Source of the DNA: Erythrobacter sp.
GTDB taxonomy: Bacteria > Pseudomonadota > Alphaproteobacteria > Sphingomonadales > Sphingomonadaceae
Assembly: GCA_024642565.1 (NCBI GenBank)
Contig: JAHEAV010000001.1
Location: 1-64,000 of the forward strand
DNA length: 64,000 bases
Direction: 5' to 3'
This document shows, piece after piece, positions 34,838-44,349 of this stretch (positions are counted from its first letter, which is position 1; each line of letters opens with the position of its first letter). The notes beneath the pieces are model-generated. The model had not been told where the DNA came from, ran no database searches, and saw only the letters and a list, made by a program, of their open reading frames with translations. The position numbers and the translations under genes are program-made.

Positions 34838-35521
34838 ATGACCGAAACAATCCTGTTTGCCGCGATCCTGGTTCCCTGCCTGATCATCGCCATCGTTTTC
34901 CATGAAGTTGCCCATGGCTGGACCGCACTGGCGCTGGGGGATCCCACCGCGAAAGAGCGCAAACGGCTGAGCTTGAACCCGCTGCGCCATGTCGATCCGG
35001 TGGGCACGATTTTCGTCCCCGGCGCGATGTTGTTGTTGGGCGGGCCGGTGTTCGGCTGGGCAAAACCGGTGCCCGTCAACGCCCGGCGGCTCAACAATCC
35101 ACGCTTCGGGATGATGGCCGTTGGCGCAGCGGGTCCGGCCATGAATTTTCTGCTCGCCGCCGTTGGGGCTGCGCTGCTGGGGCTGTTCGTGCACACGCTG
35201 ACGGGACCGGCGACGGAATTCACTGGCCTTGCCTTGCGCGTCATGACCACCTTCATCCTGATCAATGTGTTTCTGGCGATGTTCAATCTGCTGCCGATCC
35301 CGCCCTTTGACGGATCGCATATTGTCGAAGGGCTGCTGCCGGAAAAAGCCGCACGGCTTTATGAAAAGGCACGGCCAGCCGGTATGCTGCTGTTTTTTGG
35401 CATCGTCGCGTTGAGCTGGTTCGCGCCGGGTCTGGGGGTCATCGAAAACATCGTCGGCCCGCCGGTGACCTGGGTGATGGAGCGGTATCTGGGACTGGCG
35501 CAGATGATTGCCGATAAATGA
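34838..35521 (+). CDS. Site-2-protease-like M50 membrane metalloprotease
   Basis: 227 residues with the zinc motif HEVAH at 22-26 in the first membrane helix and a second motif LLPIPPFDGSH in a later helix, the order of short rhomboid-independent S2P (M50B/YwhC-like) proteases without a PDZ domain. It probably cleaves membrane-bound regulators. Its stop overlaps the truB start (ATGA), so it is coupled to a tRNA-modification gene. Confidence 0.9.
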   Translation: MTETILFAAILVPCLIIAIVFHEVAHGWTALALGDPTAKERKRLSLNPLRHVDPVGTIFVPGAMLLLGGPVFGWAKPVPVNARRLNNPRFGMMAVGAAGPAMNFLLAAVGAALLGLFVHTLTGPATEFTGLALRVMTTFILINVFLAMFNLLPIPPFDGSHIVEGLLPEKAARLYEKARPAGMLLFFGIVALSWFAPGLGVIENIVGPPVTWVMERYLGLAQMIADK

Positions 35522-36519
35522 GCGCCGGATTGCCGCACCCCCACGGCTGGATCATTCTCGACAAGCCTCACGGGCTGGGATCGACGCAGGCTGTGGCCGC
35601 GGTAAAGCGCAATCTGCGCGCGGCGGGCTATGGCAAGGTCAAGGTCGGGCATGGCGGCACGCTGGACCCCTTGGCGCAAGGGGTTTTGCCAATCGCACTG
35701 GGGGAGGCAACCAAGCTGGCCGGGCGGATGCTCGATGCCAGCAAGACCTATGAATTCACTGTGCAGTTCGGCGAAGAAACCAGCACGCTCGATGCTGAGG
35801 GAGAGGTGGTATCCACCAGCGACCGCAGGCCGCCGATGGCCGCCGTGGCGGCGGTGCTGGAGCATTTCACGGGCGAGATCGAGCAAGTGCCGCCTGCCTA
35901 TTCTGCGCTGAAAGTGGATGGCAAGAGAGCCTATGACCTTGCGCGGGCAGGCGAGGATGTGAAGTTGAAATCGCGGGTCGTGACGATCCATTCGCTGGAG
36001 CCTGCATCGACGTATGAGGGTGCAGAACTGCCCGATTCCACATTCTCGCTGAGTGTCGGCCGCCCTGATCCCTTCAACCCCACCGGACCGCTGGAAATGG
36101 CCGATAGCGTCACTCTGGTGGCAAATGTCAGCAAGGGTACCTATATCCGATCTCTGGCGAGGGATATTTCCTATGCGCTGGGCACTGTGGGGCACGTGAC
36201 CTTCCTGCGCCGGATCAAGGCAGGGCCGTTTACCGAAGGCCAAGCGATTTCGCTGGACAGATTGAACGAAATCGGTAAGGGCGCGCCCCTAGAAGACGTA
36301 ATTCTGCCGGTGGAGGCAGGGCTGGACGACATCCCGGCTCTTACCCTCAGGTCCGACACGGTAGAAGCGGTCCGTCAGGGCCGCGTCCTCACCGGACTGC
36401 CCCAAGCTGACGGGCTCTATCTTGCCAAGCACAATGATGTGCCTGTGGCGCTGATGGAGGTTTCAGGCGGGACGGCAAAAGTCGTCAGGGGTTTCAACAT
36501 TCCCGATGTCGCGGAGTAA
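35518..36519 (+). CDS. truB: tRNA pseudouridine-55 synthase
   Basis: 333 residues. The catalytic Asp is D50 in GHGGTLDPLAQGVLP. Other family features are the N-terminal GWIILDKPHGLGS and KGTYIRSLARDIS. It makes pseudouridine 55 in the T-loop of tRNAs. rpsO follows after 6 bases, the same order as in many Proteobacteria. Confidence 0.97.
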   Translation: MSAGLPHPHGWIILDKPHGLGSTQAVAAVKRNLRAAGYGKVKVGHGGTLDPLAQGVLPIALGEATKLAGRMLDASKTYEFTVQFGEETSTLDAEGEVVSTSDRRPPMAAVAAVLEHFTGEIEQVPPAYSALKVDGKRAYDLARAGEDVKLKSRVVTIHSLEPASTYEGAELPDSTFSLSVGRPDPFNPTGPLEMADSVTLVANVSKGTYIRSLARDISYALGTVGHVTFLRRIKAGPFTEGQAISLDRLNEIGKGAPLEDVILPVEAGLDDIPALTLRSDTVEAVRQGRVLTGLPQADGLYLAKHNDVPVALMEVSGGTAKVVRGFNIPDVAE

Positions 36520-36525
36520 AATTGA

Positions 36526-36795
36526 ATGACTGTTACTGCAGAGCGCAAGCAAGAAATTATCAAGGACAACGCACAGGCCAAGGGCGATACCGGTTCGCCG
36601 GAAGTCCAGGTCGCGATCCTTACCGAACGTATCCGCAACCTTACCGACCATTTCAAGGCCAATCACAAGGATAACCACTCGCGTCGCGGGCTCCTGATGA
36701 TGGTCAACAAGCGTCGTAGCCTGCTCGCCTATCTCAAGAAGATCGATGTTGAGCGCTACAACGGCCTGATCCAGAAACTGGGTCTGCGTAAGTAA
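36526..36795 (+). CDS. rpsO: 30S ribosomal protein S15
   Basis: 89 residues, standard length, with the S15 signature [20 protein letters not shown]. It binds the central domain of 16S rRNA. Followed by a hairpin and T-tract and then pnp, the conserved rpsO-pnp pair. Confidence 0.98.
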   Translation: MTVTAERKQEIIKDNAQAKGDTGSPEVQVAILTERIRNLTDHFKANHKDNHSRRGLLMMVNKRRSLLAYLKKIDVERYNGLIQKLGLRK

Positions 36796-36804
36796 GAATT
36801 TCGA

Positions 36805-36833
36805 GGGGGCGGCTCCAAAGTGGGCCGCCCTTT
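36805..36833 (+). terminator. Probable attenuating terminator between rpsO and pnp
   Basis: GGGCGGC (36807-36813) pairs with GCCGCCC (36824-36830) around a 10-base loop, followed by only TTT. The weak T-tract suggests partial termination, so that some rpsO transcripts continue into pnp. Confidence 0.6.
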
Positions 36834-36846
36834 CGCATTAGGGCAA

Positions 36847-36866
36847 TCTCTACAATTCGGTAGAGA
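36847..36866 (+). promoter_or_regulatory. Hairpin in the pnp leader
   Basis: TCTCTAC and GTAGAGA form a perfect 7-bp stem with loop AATTCG, about 105 bases before the pnp ATG. In enterobacteria an RNase III-cut leader stem mediates pnp autoregulation; a similar role here is only inferred. A GC-rich second stem (CCGG repeats around 36893-36916) lies further down the leader. Confidence 0.4.
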
Positions 36867-36970
36867 GCCTATGGGGCGCATATAGCCCTGCACCGGTCCG
36901 GGCCGGTATCCCCGGAAACAGTAGGCCCCGTGCCGCAATAAGGCCGTACGGGACGATCCAAGGAAAATAC

Positions 36971-39286
36971 ATGTTCGACACAAAAACCGTATCGATGGAA
37001 TGGGGCGGCAAAACCCTCACCCTCGAAACCGGCCGCATTGCCCGTCAAGCCGATGGCGCCGTGCTGGCTACTTATGGCGAAACCGTGGTGCTCTGCGCCG
37101 TGACCGCCGCCAAGAGTGTAAAGGAAGGCCAGGATTTCTTCCCGCTGACCGTTCACTACCAGGAAAAATTCTCCGCAGCAGGCCGCATTCCCGGCGGCTT
37201 CTTCAAGCGTGAACGCGGCGCGACCGAAAAGGAAACGCTGACCAGCCGCCTGATCGACCGTCCGGTTCGCCCGCTGTTCCCCGAAGGTTTCTACAACGAA
37301 ATCAACGTTATCGCACAGGTCATGTCCTATGACGGCGAGACCGAGCCTGATATTCTGGCGATGATTGCTGCCTCGGCTGCGCTGACCATCTCCGGTCTGC
37401 CGTTCATGGGCCCGATCGGTGCCGCGCGCGTCGGCTATGTCGACGGCGAATATACGCTGAACCCGGCACAGAACGTCGCCGCGGAAGGCGATCTCGACCT
37501 GATCGTGGCTGCCACTGGCAATGCCGTGATGATGGTTGAATCCGAAGCGAAAGAGCTTTCCGAAGAAGTGATGCTCGGCGGCGTGATGTTCGCGCATGAC
37601 GAGATCAAGAAGGTCGTGAACCTGATCATCGATCTGGCCGAACAGGCCGCCAAGGATCCTTGGGAAGTGGCGATTACCGACAATTCGGCAATCAAGGACA
37701 AGCTGGCCGGTGTGGTCGGCGGCGATATTGCGGCAGCTTACAAGCTGACCGACAAGTCGGCCCGTTCGAACGCACTCAATGCCGTTCGCGCCAAGGCCAA
37801 GGAAGCCTTTGCCGATGAAGACGGCCAGACGCAGATGGCGGCTGGCAAGGTCGTCAAAAAGCTCGAAGCTGAAATCGTTCGCGGGGCCATTCTGAAGGAC
37901 GGCCAGCGGATTGACGGACGCAAGACGGACGAAGTGCGTCAGATCGAAGCCATCGTGGGCTTCCTGCCACGTGCGCATGGTTCGTCGCTGTTCACACGCG
38001 GTGAAACGCAGGCGATCTGCACCACCACACTGGGCACCAAGGATAGCGAGCAGATGATCGACGGGCTGGAAGGCCTGACCTATTCGAACTTCATGCTGCA
38101 TTACAACTTCCCACCCTATTCGGTTGGTGAAGTGGGCCGTTTCGGTGCGCCAAGCCGCCGCGATATCGGCCACGGCAAGCTGGCATGGCGCGCGCTGCGT
38201 GCGGTGCTGCCTTCCAAGGAAGATTTCCCTTACACCATCCGTGTCCTGTCCGACATCACCGAGTCCAACGGCTCGTCCTCGATGGCGACGATCTGCGGCG
38301 GCTGTCTGTCGATGATGGATGCCGGTGTACCTGTGGTTCGCCCGGTTTCGGGTATCGCGATGGGTCTGATCCTTGAAGGTGACGATTTCACCGTCCTGTC
38401 CGACATTCTGGGTGACGAAGATCACCTTGGCGATATGGACTTCAAGGTGGCCGGTACCGAAGAAGGCATCACCAGCCTCCAGATGGATATCAAGGTTGCC
38501 GGGATTACCAAGGAAATCATGACCAAGGCTCTGAGCCAGGCCAAGGCTGGCCGCGCGCATATCCTGGGCGAGATGGCCAAGGCACTGACCGGTGCACGGA
38601 CCGAACTTTCGGCCCACGCACCGCGTATCGAAACGATGCAGATCGACAAGTCGAAGATCCGTGACATCATCGGTACCGGCGGCAAGGTTATCCGTGAGAT
38701 CGTAGCTGAAACCGGTGCCAAGGTGGACATCGATGATGAAGGCCTGATCAAGATTTCCTCGTCCGACCTCAGCCAGATCGAAGCGGCCCGCAAGTGGATC
38801 GCCGGGATCGTGGAAGAAGCGGAAGTCGGCAAGATCTATGATGGCAAGGTCGTCAACATTGTCGACTTCGGCGCGTTTGTGAATTTCATGGGCGGCAAGG
38901 ACGGTCTCGTCCATGTGTCCGAAATGCGCAACGAACGCGTTGAAAAGCCAACAGACGTTGTGTCCGAAGGTCAGGAAGTAAAGGTCAAGGTTCTCGAAAT
39001 CGATCAGCGCGGCAAGGTCCGTCTGTCGATGCGTGTCGTTGACCAGGAAACCGGCGAGGAGCTGGAAGATACCCGCCCTCCGCGCGAAAAGCGTGAAGGC
39101 GGTGATCGCGGTGATCGTGGTCCGCGCGGTCCGCGCCGTGGCGGTGGCCGTGATGGTGGACGCGACCGTGATCGCGGTCCGCGCCGTGACGGCGGGGAAC
39201 GCGGGAATGCCGATCGCGGTAATGCGGATCGGGGTGCGAGCGATCGCGGCCCTGACCACATGCCGGACTTCCTCAAGGACGACTAA
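36971..39286 (+). CDS. pnp: Polynucleotide phosphorylase
   Basis: 771 residues: two RNase PH-like domains (first about 1-230, second about 310-545), a KH domain ([20 protein letters not shown]) and an S1 domain (about 620-690), then a 70-residue tail of Arg/Gly/Asp repeats ([20 protein letters not shown]). It degrades RNA 3' to 5' by phosphorolysis. The RGG-like tail is longer than in E. coli and may bind RNA. A perfect terminator follows. Confidence 0.97.
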   Translation: MFDTKTVSMEWGGKTLTLETGRIARQADGAVLATYGETVVLCAVTAAKSVKEGQDFFPLTVHYQEKFSAAGRIPGGFFKRERGATEKETLTSRLIDRPVRPLFPEGFYNEINVIAQVMSYDGETEPDILAMIAASAALTISGLPFMGPIGAARVGYVDGEYTLNPAQNVAAEGDLDLIVAATGNAVMMVESEAKELSEEVMLGGVMFAHDEIKKVVNLIIDLAEQAAKDPWEVAITDNSAIKDKLAGVVGGDIAAAYKLTDKSARSNALNAVRAKAKEAFADEDGQTQMAAGKVVKKLEAEIVRGAILKDGQRIDGRKTDEVRQIEAIVGFLPRAHGSSLFTRGETQAICTTTLGTKDSEQMIDGLEGLTYSNFMLHYNFPPYSVGEVGRFGAPSRRDIGHGKLAWRALRAVLPSKEDFPYTIRVLSDITESNGSSSMATICGGCLSMMDAGVPVVRPVSGIAMGLILEGDDFTVLSDILGDEDHLGDMDFKVAGTEEGITSLQMDIKVAGITKEIMTKALSQAKAGRAHILGEMAKALTGARTELSAHAPRIETMQIDKSKIRDIIGTGGKVIREIVAETGAKVDIDDEGLIKISSSDLSQIEAARKWIAGIVEEAEVGKIYDGKVVNIVDFGAFVNFMGGKDGLVHVSEMRNERVEKPTDVVSEGQEVKVKVLEIDQRGKVRLSMRVVDQETGEELEDTRPPREKREGGDRGDRGPRGPRRGGGRDGGRDRDRGPRRDGGERGNADRGNADRGASDRGPDHMPDFLKDD

Positions 39287-39307
39287 TCCCGTCCTCAGTT
39301 GATCCGG

Positions 39308-39340
39308 AAAGGGCCGCGAGCAATCGCGGCCCTTTTCTTT
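39308..39340 (+). terminator. Rho-independent terminator after pnp
   Basis: GGGCCGCGA (39311-39319), a GCAA tetraloop, TCGCGGCCC (39324-39332), then TTTTCTTTT; the stem can be extended by three A-T pairs. It ends the rpsO-pnp transcript. Confidence 0.95.
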
Positions 39341-39388
39341 TGCAGTCTAGCGTGCAACGCATCGTCCAGGCACCAAAGCATCGGGGGT

Positions 39389-39862
39389 ATGATGATAAGA
39401 ACCGCATTTCTAATGGCCGCTGCAGCGTCGATCCTGTCCGGACCCGCAGGCGCCCAGAGGTTGCGCCCTCAGCTTGACTACGCCAGCGCAGCTGTAATCC
39501 GGGACCAGTGCATTGCCTGGGCCACAGAACGGCATTTGTCGGTCGCGATTGCCGTATTTGACCGGCGCGGCGCCATGCTGGCGTTCGCGCAGATGGATGG
39601 CGCACCAACTGCCGTTGGTGCCATCGCCCAGTGGAAGGGCAAGTCGGCGGCGATGATGGAGGTGACGACGGCTGAAACGGCCGACTGGGGCGGCTCTGCC
39701 CCGGATATCGCCAATTGGCGTGGCGGTGTGCCGATCTTTACCGCAGAAGGCGTCTCGCTGGGCGGTGTCGGGGCCTCTGGCGCAGAGTCGGAAGAAGACG
39801 AGTCATGCGGACGCGCGGGCATTGCCGCCGCCGGACTCGCCGATGGCCCGCCGGTCAAATGA
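39389..39862 (+). CDS. Exported GlcG/HbpS-type haem-binding-like protein
   Basis: 157 residues from ATG 39389 (an ATG three bases on is equivalent). A signal peptide ends near residue 22 (AGAQRLRPQLD). The body has the GlcG/HbpS (DUF336) pattern: SVAIAVFDRRGAMLAFAQMD, KGKSA and GGVPIF with GVSLGGVGASG. The family binds haem or small molecules; the function here is unknown. It starts about 45 bases after the pnp terminator, so it needs its own promoter. Confidence 0.85.
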   Translation: MMIRTAFLMAAAASILSGPAGAQRLRPQLDYASAAVIRDQCIAWATERHLSVAIAVFDRRGAMLAFAQMDGAPTAVGAIAQWKGKSAAMMEVTTAETADWGGSAPDIANWRGGVPIFTAEGVSLGGVGASGAESEEDESCGRAGIAAAGLADGPPVK

Positions 39863-39896
39863 TAATCTTGCACAAGCACGGCTGAGGGCAGGGACA

Positions 39897-40946
39897 ATGG
39901 CCAAATCTGTACTACCCCCACCGTTCGAACTGGCGGGTCACCGCATTGCCGCCGGGACCAGCGCGACGATTGATATCCCTGTCAGCCGCCTGTCCACCAA
40001 TACCGAAATCGCCATGCGTGTCAGGGTCATCCATGGCCGGCGGCCAGGCCCGGTCCTGTTCGTCAGCGGCGGCGTGCATGGCAATGAAATCATCGGGGTG
40101 GAGATTATCCGCCGCGTCTTGAAAGCGGTTTCGGCCAAGCGAATGGCGGGCACCCTGTTGTGCATTCCGATCGTGAACGCTTACGGTTTTGTTGCCCATG
40201 ATCGCTACCTGCCCGATCGTCGTGACCTCAACCGCTGCTTTCCCGGATCGGCGAAGGGATCACTGGCGGCGCAGTTGGCGCATCATTTCACGCAGGAAAT
40301 TATCATCCGCAGTGATTTCGGCATCGATCTTCATTCGGCCGGATTGCACCGGGAAAACCTGCCGCAGATCCGCATCAGTGCCGGCCGCGCACAGGCCGAG
40401 GCAATGGCCCAGATCTTTGGTGCACCAGCGGTCATCGTTGCGCCTTTGCGCGAAGGATCGCTGCGCCAGACGGCGGCAGACAATGACTGCGATGTGCTGC
40501 TGTTGGAAGCGGGTGAGGCACTGCGTTTCGATGAATTCGGCATTCGAATTGGCGTGCAGGGTATATTACGGGTAATGGCGCATCTTGGCATGGGTGTGAC
40601 AAAGCCGCGCAAACCCGCCGCGCGGTCCATCCAGAGCCGCCGCACCATGTGGCTGCGCGCGCCTGAAGGCGGGCTGTTTCGGGCGGTCAAGGGCACTGGC
40701 GCCCTGGTTCAGGATCAGGAGGTTGTTGGTTATCTGTCCGACCCTTTCGGCGATCAGGACCTGCCGGTATTGTCGCCGATTACCGGCGTGATCATCGGCC
40801 GCAGCAATTTGCCGGTGGTCAATCAGGGTGATGCGCTGGTTCATGTTGCGGAAGTAGAGATGCCGGGCACTGCCTCGCACCGGTTAAACGAGATCGAGGA
40901 AGCGGCTCTGTCCGATTCCCTGTTCGACGAAGATGAGATCGTCTGA
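39897..40946 (+). CDS. Succinylglutamate desuccinylase/aspartoacylase-family amidase
   Basis: 349 residues from ATG 39897 with GAGGGCAGGG upstream. The zinc motif is GGVHGNE (H61, E64), with a third ligand in FGIDLHSAG. The C-terminal 60 residues (SPITGVIIGRSNLPVVNQGD) look like a small barrel domain, as in AstE-like deacylases. It hydrolyses an N-acyl amino acid or peptide; the substrate is unknown. A spermidine-synthase-like gene follows after 3 bases. Confidence 0.85.
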   Translation: MAKSVLPPPFELAGHRIAAGTSATIDIPVSRLSTNTEIAMRVRVIHGRRPGPVLFVSGGVHGNEIIGVEIIRRVLKAVSAKRMAGTLLCIPIVNAYGFVAHDRYLPDRRDLNRCFPGSAKGSLAAQLAHHFTQEIIIRSDFGIDLHSAGLHRENLPQIRISAGRAQAEAMAQIFGAPAVIVAPLREGSLRQTAADNDCDVLLLEAGEALRFDEFGIRIGVQGILRVMAHLGMGVTKPRKPAARSIQSRRTMWLRAPEGGLFRAVKGTGALVQDQEVVGYLSDPFGDQDLPVLSPITGVIIGRSNLPVVNQGDALVHVAEVEMPGTASHRLNEIEEAALSDSLFDEDEIV

Positions 40947-40949
40947 TTC

Positions 40950-41627
40950 ATGATTGCACGCGAATTATTGGGCACGGCACAAGTGCCAGGTGGTGAAGAG
41001 CTCAAGCTGTTTCGGCATGGGCGCGACTATATCATCGGTCTGGGCCGCAATGAATTGATGAGCACCCGGATGCAGTTTTCCGAAGAGCAACTGGCGGATC
41101 TGACGCTGGATAGGCTCCAGAACTCGGCACCGCATCTGCTGATCGGCGGATATGGTATGGGCTTTACCCTTCGCGCTGCGCTGAACCGGATTGGCAAGCA
41201 GGGCCATGCGACAGTGGTCGAACTGGTGCCTGAAATCATCGCATGGGCGAAGGGAGAAATGGCGGAATTGACCGGCGATTGTCTGGATGATCCGCGCCTG
41301 ACCTTGCGGATGGGGGATGTCGGTGATGCGATTGAACAGTCCGCAGAAGGCGGAGAACCCTATGACGCGATACTGCTCGATGTTGATAATGGGCCGGATG
41401 GACTCGTGCGGGAAGACAACAACCGCCTTTATTCGCGCGAAGGGTTACGTTTTGCCCGCCGCGCGCTGACCAAAGGCGGAGTGCTGGCTATCTGGTCCGC
41501 TGCGCCAGACCACAAATTCACCCGCAAGCTGGAATCCTGCGGATTTGAGGTCGAAACACGCGAAGTGCGCGCGCGGCCCAACAACAAGGGGCCACGCCAC
41601 ACCATCTGGTTTGCGCGGCCGCGCTAG
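40950..41627 (+). CDS. Spermidine-synthase-like methyltransferase-fold protein
   Basis: 225 residues. It has the Rossmann core of SpeE proteins (IGGYGMGFTLRAAL, VELVPEIIAWAKGEM and DAILLDVDNGPDGLV) but is shorter than true spermidine synthases (about 280-300 residues) and lacks the N-terminal beta domain of full length. Aminopropyl transfer is therefore uncertain. It is coupled to the upstream amidase gene and converges on a DUF1993 gene. Confidence 0.8.
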   Translation: MIARELLGTAQVPGGEELKLFRHGRDYIIGLGRNELMSTRMQFSEEQLADLTLDRLQNSAPHLLIGGYGMGFTLRAALNRIGKQGHATVVELVPEIIAWAKGEMAELTGDCLDDPRLTLRMGDVGDAIEQSAEGGEPYDAILLDVDNGPDGLVREDNNRLYSREGLRFARRALTKGGVLAIWSAAPDHKFTRKLESCGFEVETREVRARPNNKGPRHTIWFARPR

Positions 41628-41629
41628 TT

Positions 41630-42154
41630 TCAGCCCTTGAGGCGCATGGCGCCGAGGAAGTCACGCTTGCCAAGGGGAAGCCCCTTCATCCGCAATATGT
41701 CGTATGCGGCCGAAGCGTGAAAATAGAAATTCGGTTGGCTGAAACTGAGAAGGAAATCCTGACCGGTAAAGTCCATCCGCAACCGGTCGCCAATTTCGAA
41801 CCGCATATCCTTTGCAGCCAGTTCCTCCAGCTCTGCCTCGCCAGTGGCTTCGAGCCCGGAAACGGCAGTGTGGAGCACAGCGCGCAGGCCCGCAAAACTG
41901 TCTGGCGATGGGGACATGTCCGGGCTGAAAATGCCCGACCGCACACCGGCGATGGCATGGGCCGAATGGGTCCAGCAGCTTTTTATCTGATAGGCAAACG
42001 GCAGCATGTCGCCAATTATCCGCGCATCGATCAGTTCGGAGTGGTCGTGGCCGTTTTCGTCGCACCATGCTTCGGCCTTGTCGACCAGTTTACCGACCGA
42101 ACCAAGAATCTGAAGCATACTGGGAACCAGCGCGGCGTGCAGGGAAAGCGGCAT
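41630..42154 (-). CDS. DUF1993 protein
   Basis: 174 residues from ATG 42154 (MPLSLHAALVPSMLQILGSV). Typical DUF1993 features are DMLPFAYQIKSCWTHSAHAI and a C-terminal QPNFYFHASAAYDILR. It is probably a DinB-like helical bundle; the function is unknown. It sits between the spermidine-synthase-like gene (convergent, 2 bases apart) and modC upstream on the same strand. Confidence 0.85.
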   Translation of the reverse strand: MPLSLHAALVPSMLQILGSVGKLVDKAEAWCDENGHDHSELIDARIIGDMLPFAYQIKSCWTHSAHAIAGVRSGIFSPDMSPSPDSFAGLRAVLHTAVSGLEATGEAELEELAAKDMRFEIGDRLRMDFTGQDFLLSFSQPNFYFHASAAYDILRMKGLPLGKRDFLGAMRLKG

Positions 42155-42226
42155 GGGTAATCCTTTGGGTTGGGCAGAATGGCGCATGCAGTCTTACAGG
42201 CGCGTTCGCCGAAGTGACATGATAAT

Positions 42227-42850
42227 TTACGTCAACGCCACGACGCTGGTGGTAAGCCGCTTCACCTCGTCCGGTTCATGGCTGACGTAGAGCATGGGCA
42301 GGGCGATCCGGTCCCGCAAGGCGGCGATCATCGCCAGGATGTCCGCCGCGCGGGGCTTGTCCAGTGAAGCAAGCGGTTCGTCCAGTAACAGGACACCGGG
42401 CCGTGACAGCAAGGCGCGGGCGATTGCGACCCGGCGGATCTCTCCCCCCGAAAGCGAAGCCGGCCATCTGTCGAGGAGGGGCGCAATACCCAGTACTTCG
42501 ATCACTTCGTCCCGGTCGATCCGTTCCAACCGTTCATGGGCGAGATTTTCGCCATAGGCGAGGTTGGCGCGCACCTTCAGATGCGGAAACAGCCGTGTAT
42601 CCTGGAAAACATAGCCGACCCGCCGGTGTTCCACCGGTAACGCGATGCCTTGTGCCGTATCGAGCAGAATCCGCCCGCCGATAACCACCCGGCCTTCATC
42701 CGGAACGATCAGCCCGGCGATACAATTCAGCAGTGTCGTCTTGCCAGCACCGGAAGGGCCGGTGATCGCCGTCAGACTGGCTTCTGCGGTGAAATCGACC
42801 GCGATCTTGCAGGCCCCGATGCGGTGCTTGATGGTGATTTCAAACAGCAT
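42227..42850 (-). CDS. modC: Molybdate ABC transporter ATPase ModC
   Basis: 207 residues from ATG 42850; the frame could extend only to a GTG five codons upstream. Walker A GPSGAGKTT and the ABC signature LSGGEIRRVAIARALL are intact, with LLLDEPLASLD as Walker B. It lacks the C-terminal MOP (molybdate-binding) domain of E. coli ModC. It is the last of modA-modB-modC. Confidence 0.92.
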   Translation of the reverse strand: MLFEITIKHRIGACKIAVDFTAEASLTAITGPSGAGKTTLLNCIAGLIVPDEGRVVIGGRILLDTAQGIALPVEHRRVGYVFQDTRLFPHLKVRANLAYGENLAHERLERIDRDEVIEVLGIAPLLDRWPASLSGGEIRRVAIARALLSRPGVLLLDEPLASLDKPRAADILAMIAALRDRIALPMLYVSHEPDEVKRLTTSVVALT

Positions 42851-43532
42851 GTGTACGCTCAACACCGGATCGGCGGATCAGCCATTCGCTTGCCAGCAAG
42901 GCTGCCAAGGACAGCACTATGGCAATCACGGCCAACCGCGTGACGCCGGCTTCGCCGCCAGGCAATTGCAAGGCTGTATAGATCGCCAGAGGGAGCGTGC
43001 GCGTTTCACCCGGAATGTTGGACGCAAACGTTATCGTCGCACCAAATTCGCCCAGCGAGCGCGCAAAACCAAGTACCGCCCCGGCAAGAATGCCCGGCAG
43101 GCTCAGCGGCAGGGTAATTGTGCGGAAGGCATGCCAAGGGCTGGCCCCCAATGTGCGGGCGGCCGCAACCAGCCGCCGGTCGACAGCTTCGATTGATAGC
43201 CGCATCGCGCGGACCATCAGCGGCAGGGCCATCACGGCTGCGGCCAGTGCCGCGCCGGTCCAGTGGAACACCAGCGTTACCCCGAACCATTGGTACAACA
43301 GAGCCCCGATCGGGCCGCTGCGGCCCAGCAGAACCAGCAGCAGCCAACCGGTCACGACCGGCGGCAAAACCAGCGGCAGATGTACCAGCGCATCCAGCAG
43401 GGCGCGGCCCGGGAACCGCCGGCGGGAAAGCAGCCAGGCCAGCGCATAGGCCAGCGGCAATGTCAGCCCGATCGCGACCAGGCTGACTTTCAGCGAAAGG
43501 GCGATGATCGCATATTCGGCCGGTGTAATCAT
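42840..43532 (-). CDS. modB: Molybdate ABC transporter permease ModB
   Basis: 230 residues, five to six membrane helices, with the ModB/CysTW EAA loop as ARTLGASPWHAFRTITLPLS. It forms the channel for molybdate import. The start overlaps the modA stop (ATGA) and the stop overlaps modC by 11 bases. Confidence 0.94.
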   Translation of the reverse strand: MITPAEYAIIALSLKVSLVAIGLTLPLAYALAWLLSRRRFPGRALLDALVHLPLVLPPVVTGWLLLVLLGRSGPIGALLYQWFGVTLVFHWTGAALAAAVMALPLMVRAMRLSIEAVDRRLVAAARTLGASPWHAFRTITLPLSLPGILAGAVLGFARSLGEFGATITFASNIPGETRTLPLAIYTALQLPGGEAGVTRLAVIAIVLSLAALLASEWLIRRSGVERTHAV

Positions 43533-44299
43533 GGGGCTGCCAAAGGGAAAAATTGGTACTGGGCGAAGATCGCGGAAGCTTCCGGTGAAGCCAGGAAGGC
43601 CAGGAAATTCTGCGCCTCGGCATGCTGCGAACCCGATACCATCGCAACCGGGTAGCGAATTTCCGGTTGCGCCGCATCGGGAATGGGCGCTGCAAGCCGG
43701 ACCTTGGAAGAGGCCGCCAGATCGCTGGCATAGACCAGCCCGAGCGGCGCCTCGCCGCGTTCAACCAACGCCAGGGCCGCGCGCACATTTTCGGCTGGAA
43801 CAATTCGGTCCTTCACCCCGTCCCATAGGCCAAGCGATTCAAGCGCTTCGCGGCCATAGCGGCCCGCTGGCACACTATCAGGATCTGCCATCGCCAGCCT
43901 TCCTTCACCAAGGGCGAGCAATGCGGCAACGGGGCTATCCGCAGCAATGGTGGCGGCTGTCGATTTTGGAGTGATCAGTACCAGCCGGTTGCCGAGCAGA
44001 TCGCGCCGGGTTCCTGCAACCAGGAAGCCCTTGGCCTGCAAAATATCCATCCACTGGTTATCGGCCAGCAGGATGATGTCGGCCGGCGCGCCTGCCTGGG
44101 CCTGCCGGGCCAGCGCCGGCGTTCCGGCAAAGGACAGGGCGGGGCGGGGATGCCCCTGTTCGGCCCATCTATCGGCCACGGCATCCAAGGCTTCCTGCAG
44201 GCTCGACGCCGCCAGAACTACCGGACCCTGCGGTTCGGGTCTGGCACAGGACGAAAGCGCCAGCAGAGCAAGGACAGAAACTATGAGGCGCAGGACCAT
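43529..44299 (-). CDS. modA: Molybdate-binding periplasmic protein ModA
   Basis: 256 residues. A signal peptide contains a lipobox-like Cys (ALLALSSCARPEP, C18), so it may be a lipoprotein. The substrate-binding fold carries VVLAASSLQEALDAVADRW and SFAGTPALARQ. It feeds ModBC. No Mo-responsive ModE gene or molybdenum-cofactor riboswitch is visible near it. Confidence 0.92.
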   Translation of the reverse strand: MVLRLIVSVLALLALSSCARPEPQGPVVLAASSLQEALDAVADRWAEQGHPRPALSFAGTPALARQAQAGAPADIILLADNQWMDILQAKGFLVAGTRRDLLGNRLVLITPKSTAATIAADSPVAALLALGEGRLAMADPDSVPAGRYGREALESLGLWDGVKDRIVPAENVRAALALVERGEAPLGLVYASDLAASSKVRLAAPIPDAAQPEIRYPVAMVSGSQHAEAQNFLAFLASPEASAIFAQYQFFPLAAP

Positions 44300-44349
44300 G
44301 ATCCAGCGCCTAACGCGGGATGCGTCAGGAATCCAATGCTAAGCGCAGG

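Noticed and set aside
36869-39259. 796-codon open frame on the minus strand opposite pnp
   Set aside because: Fully antisense to PNPase, with no recognisable domain and a repetitive start that mirrors the RGD-rich tail.
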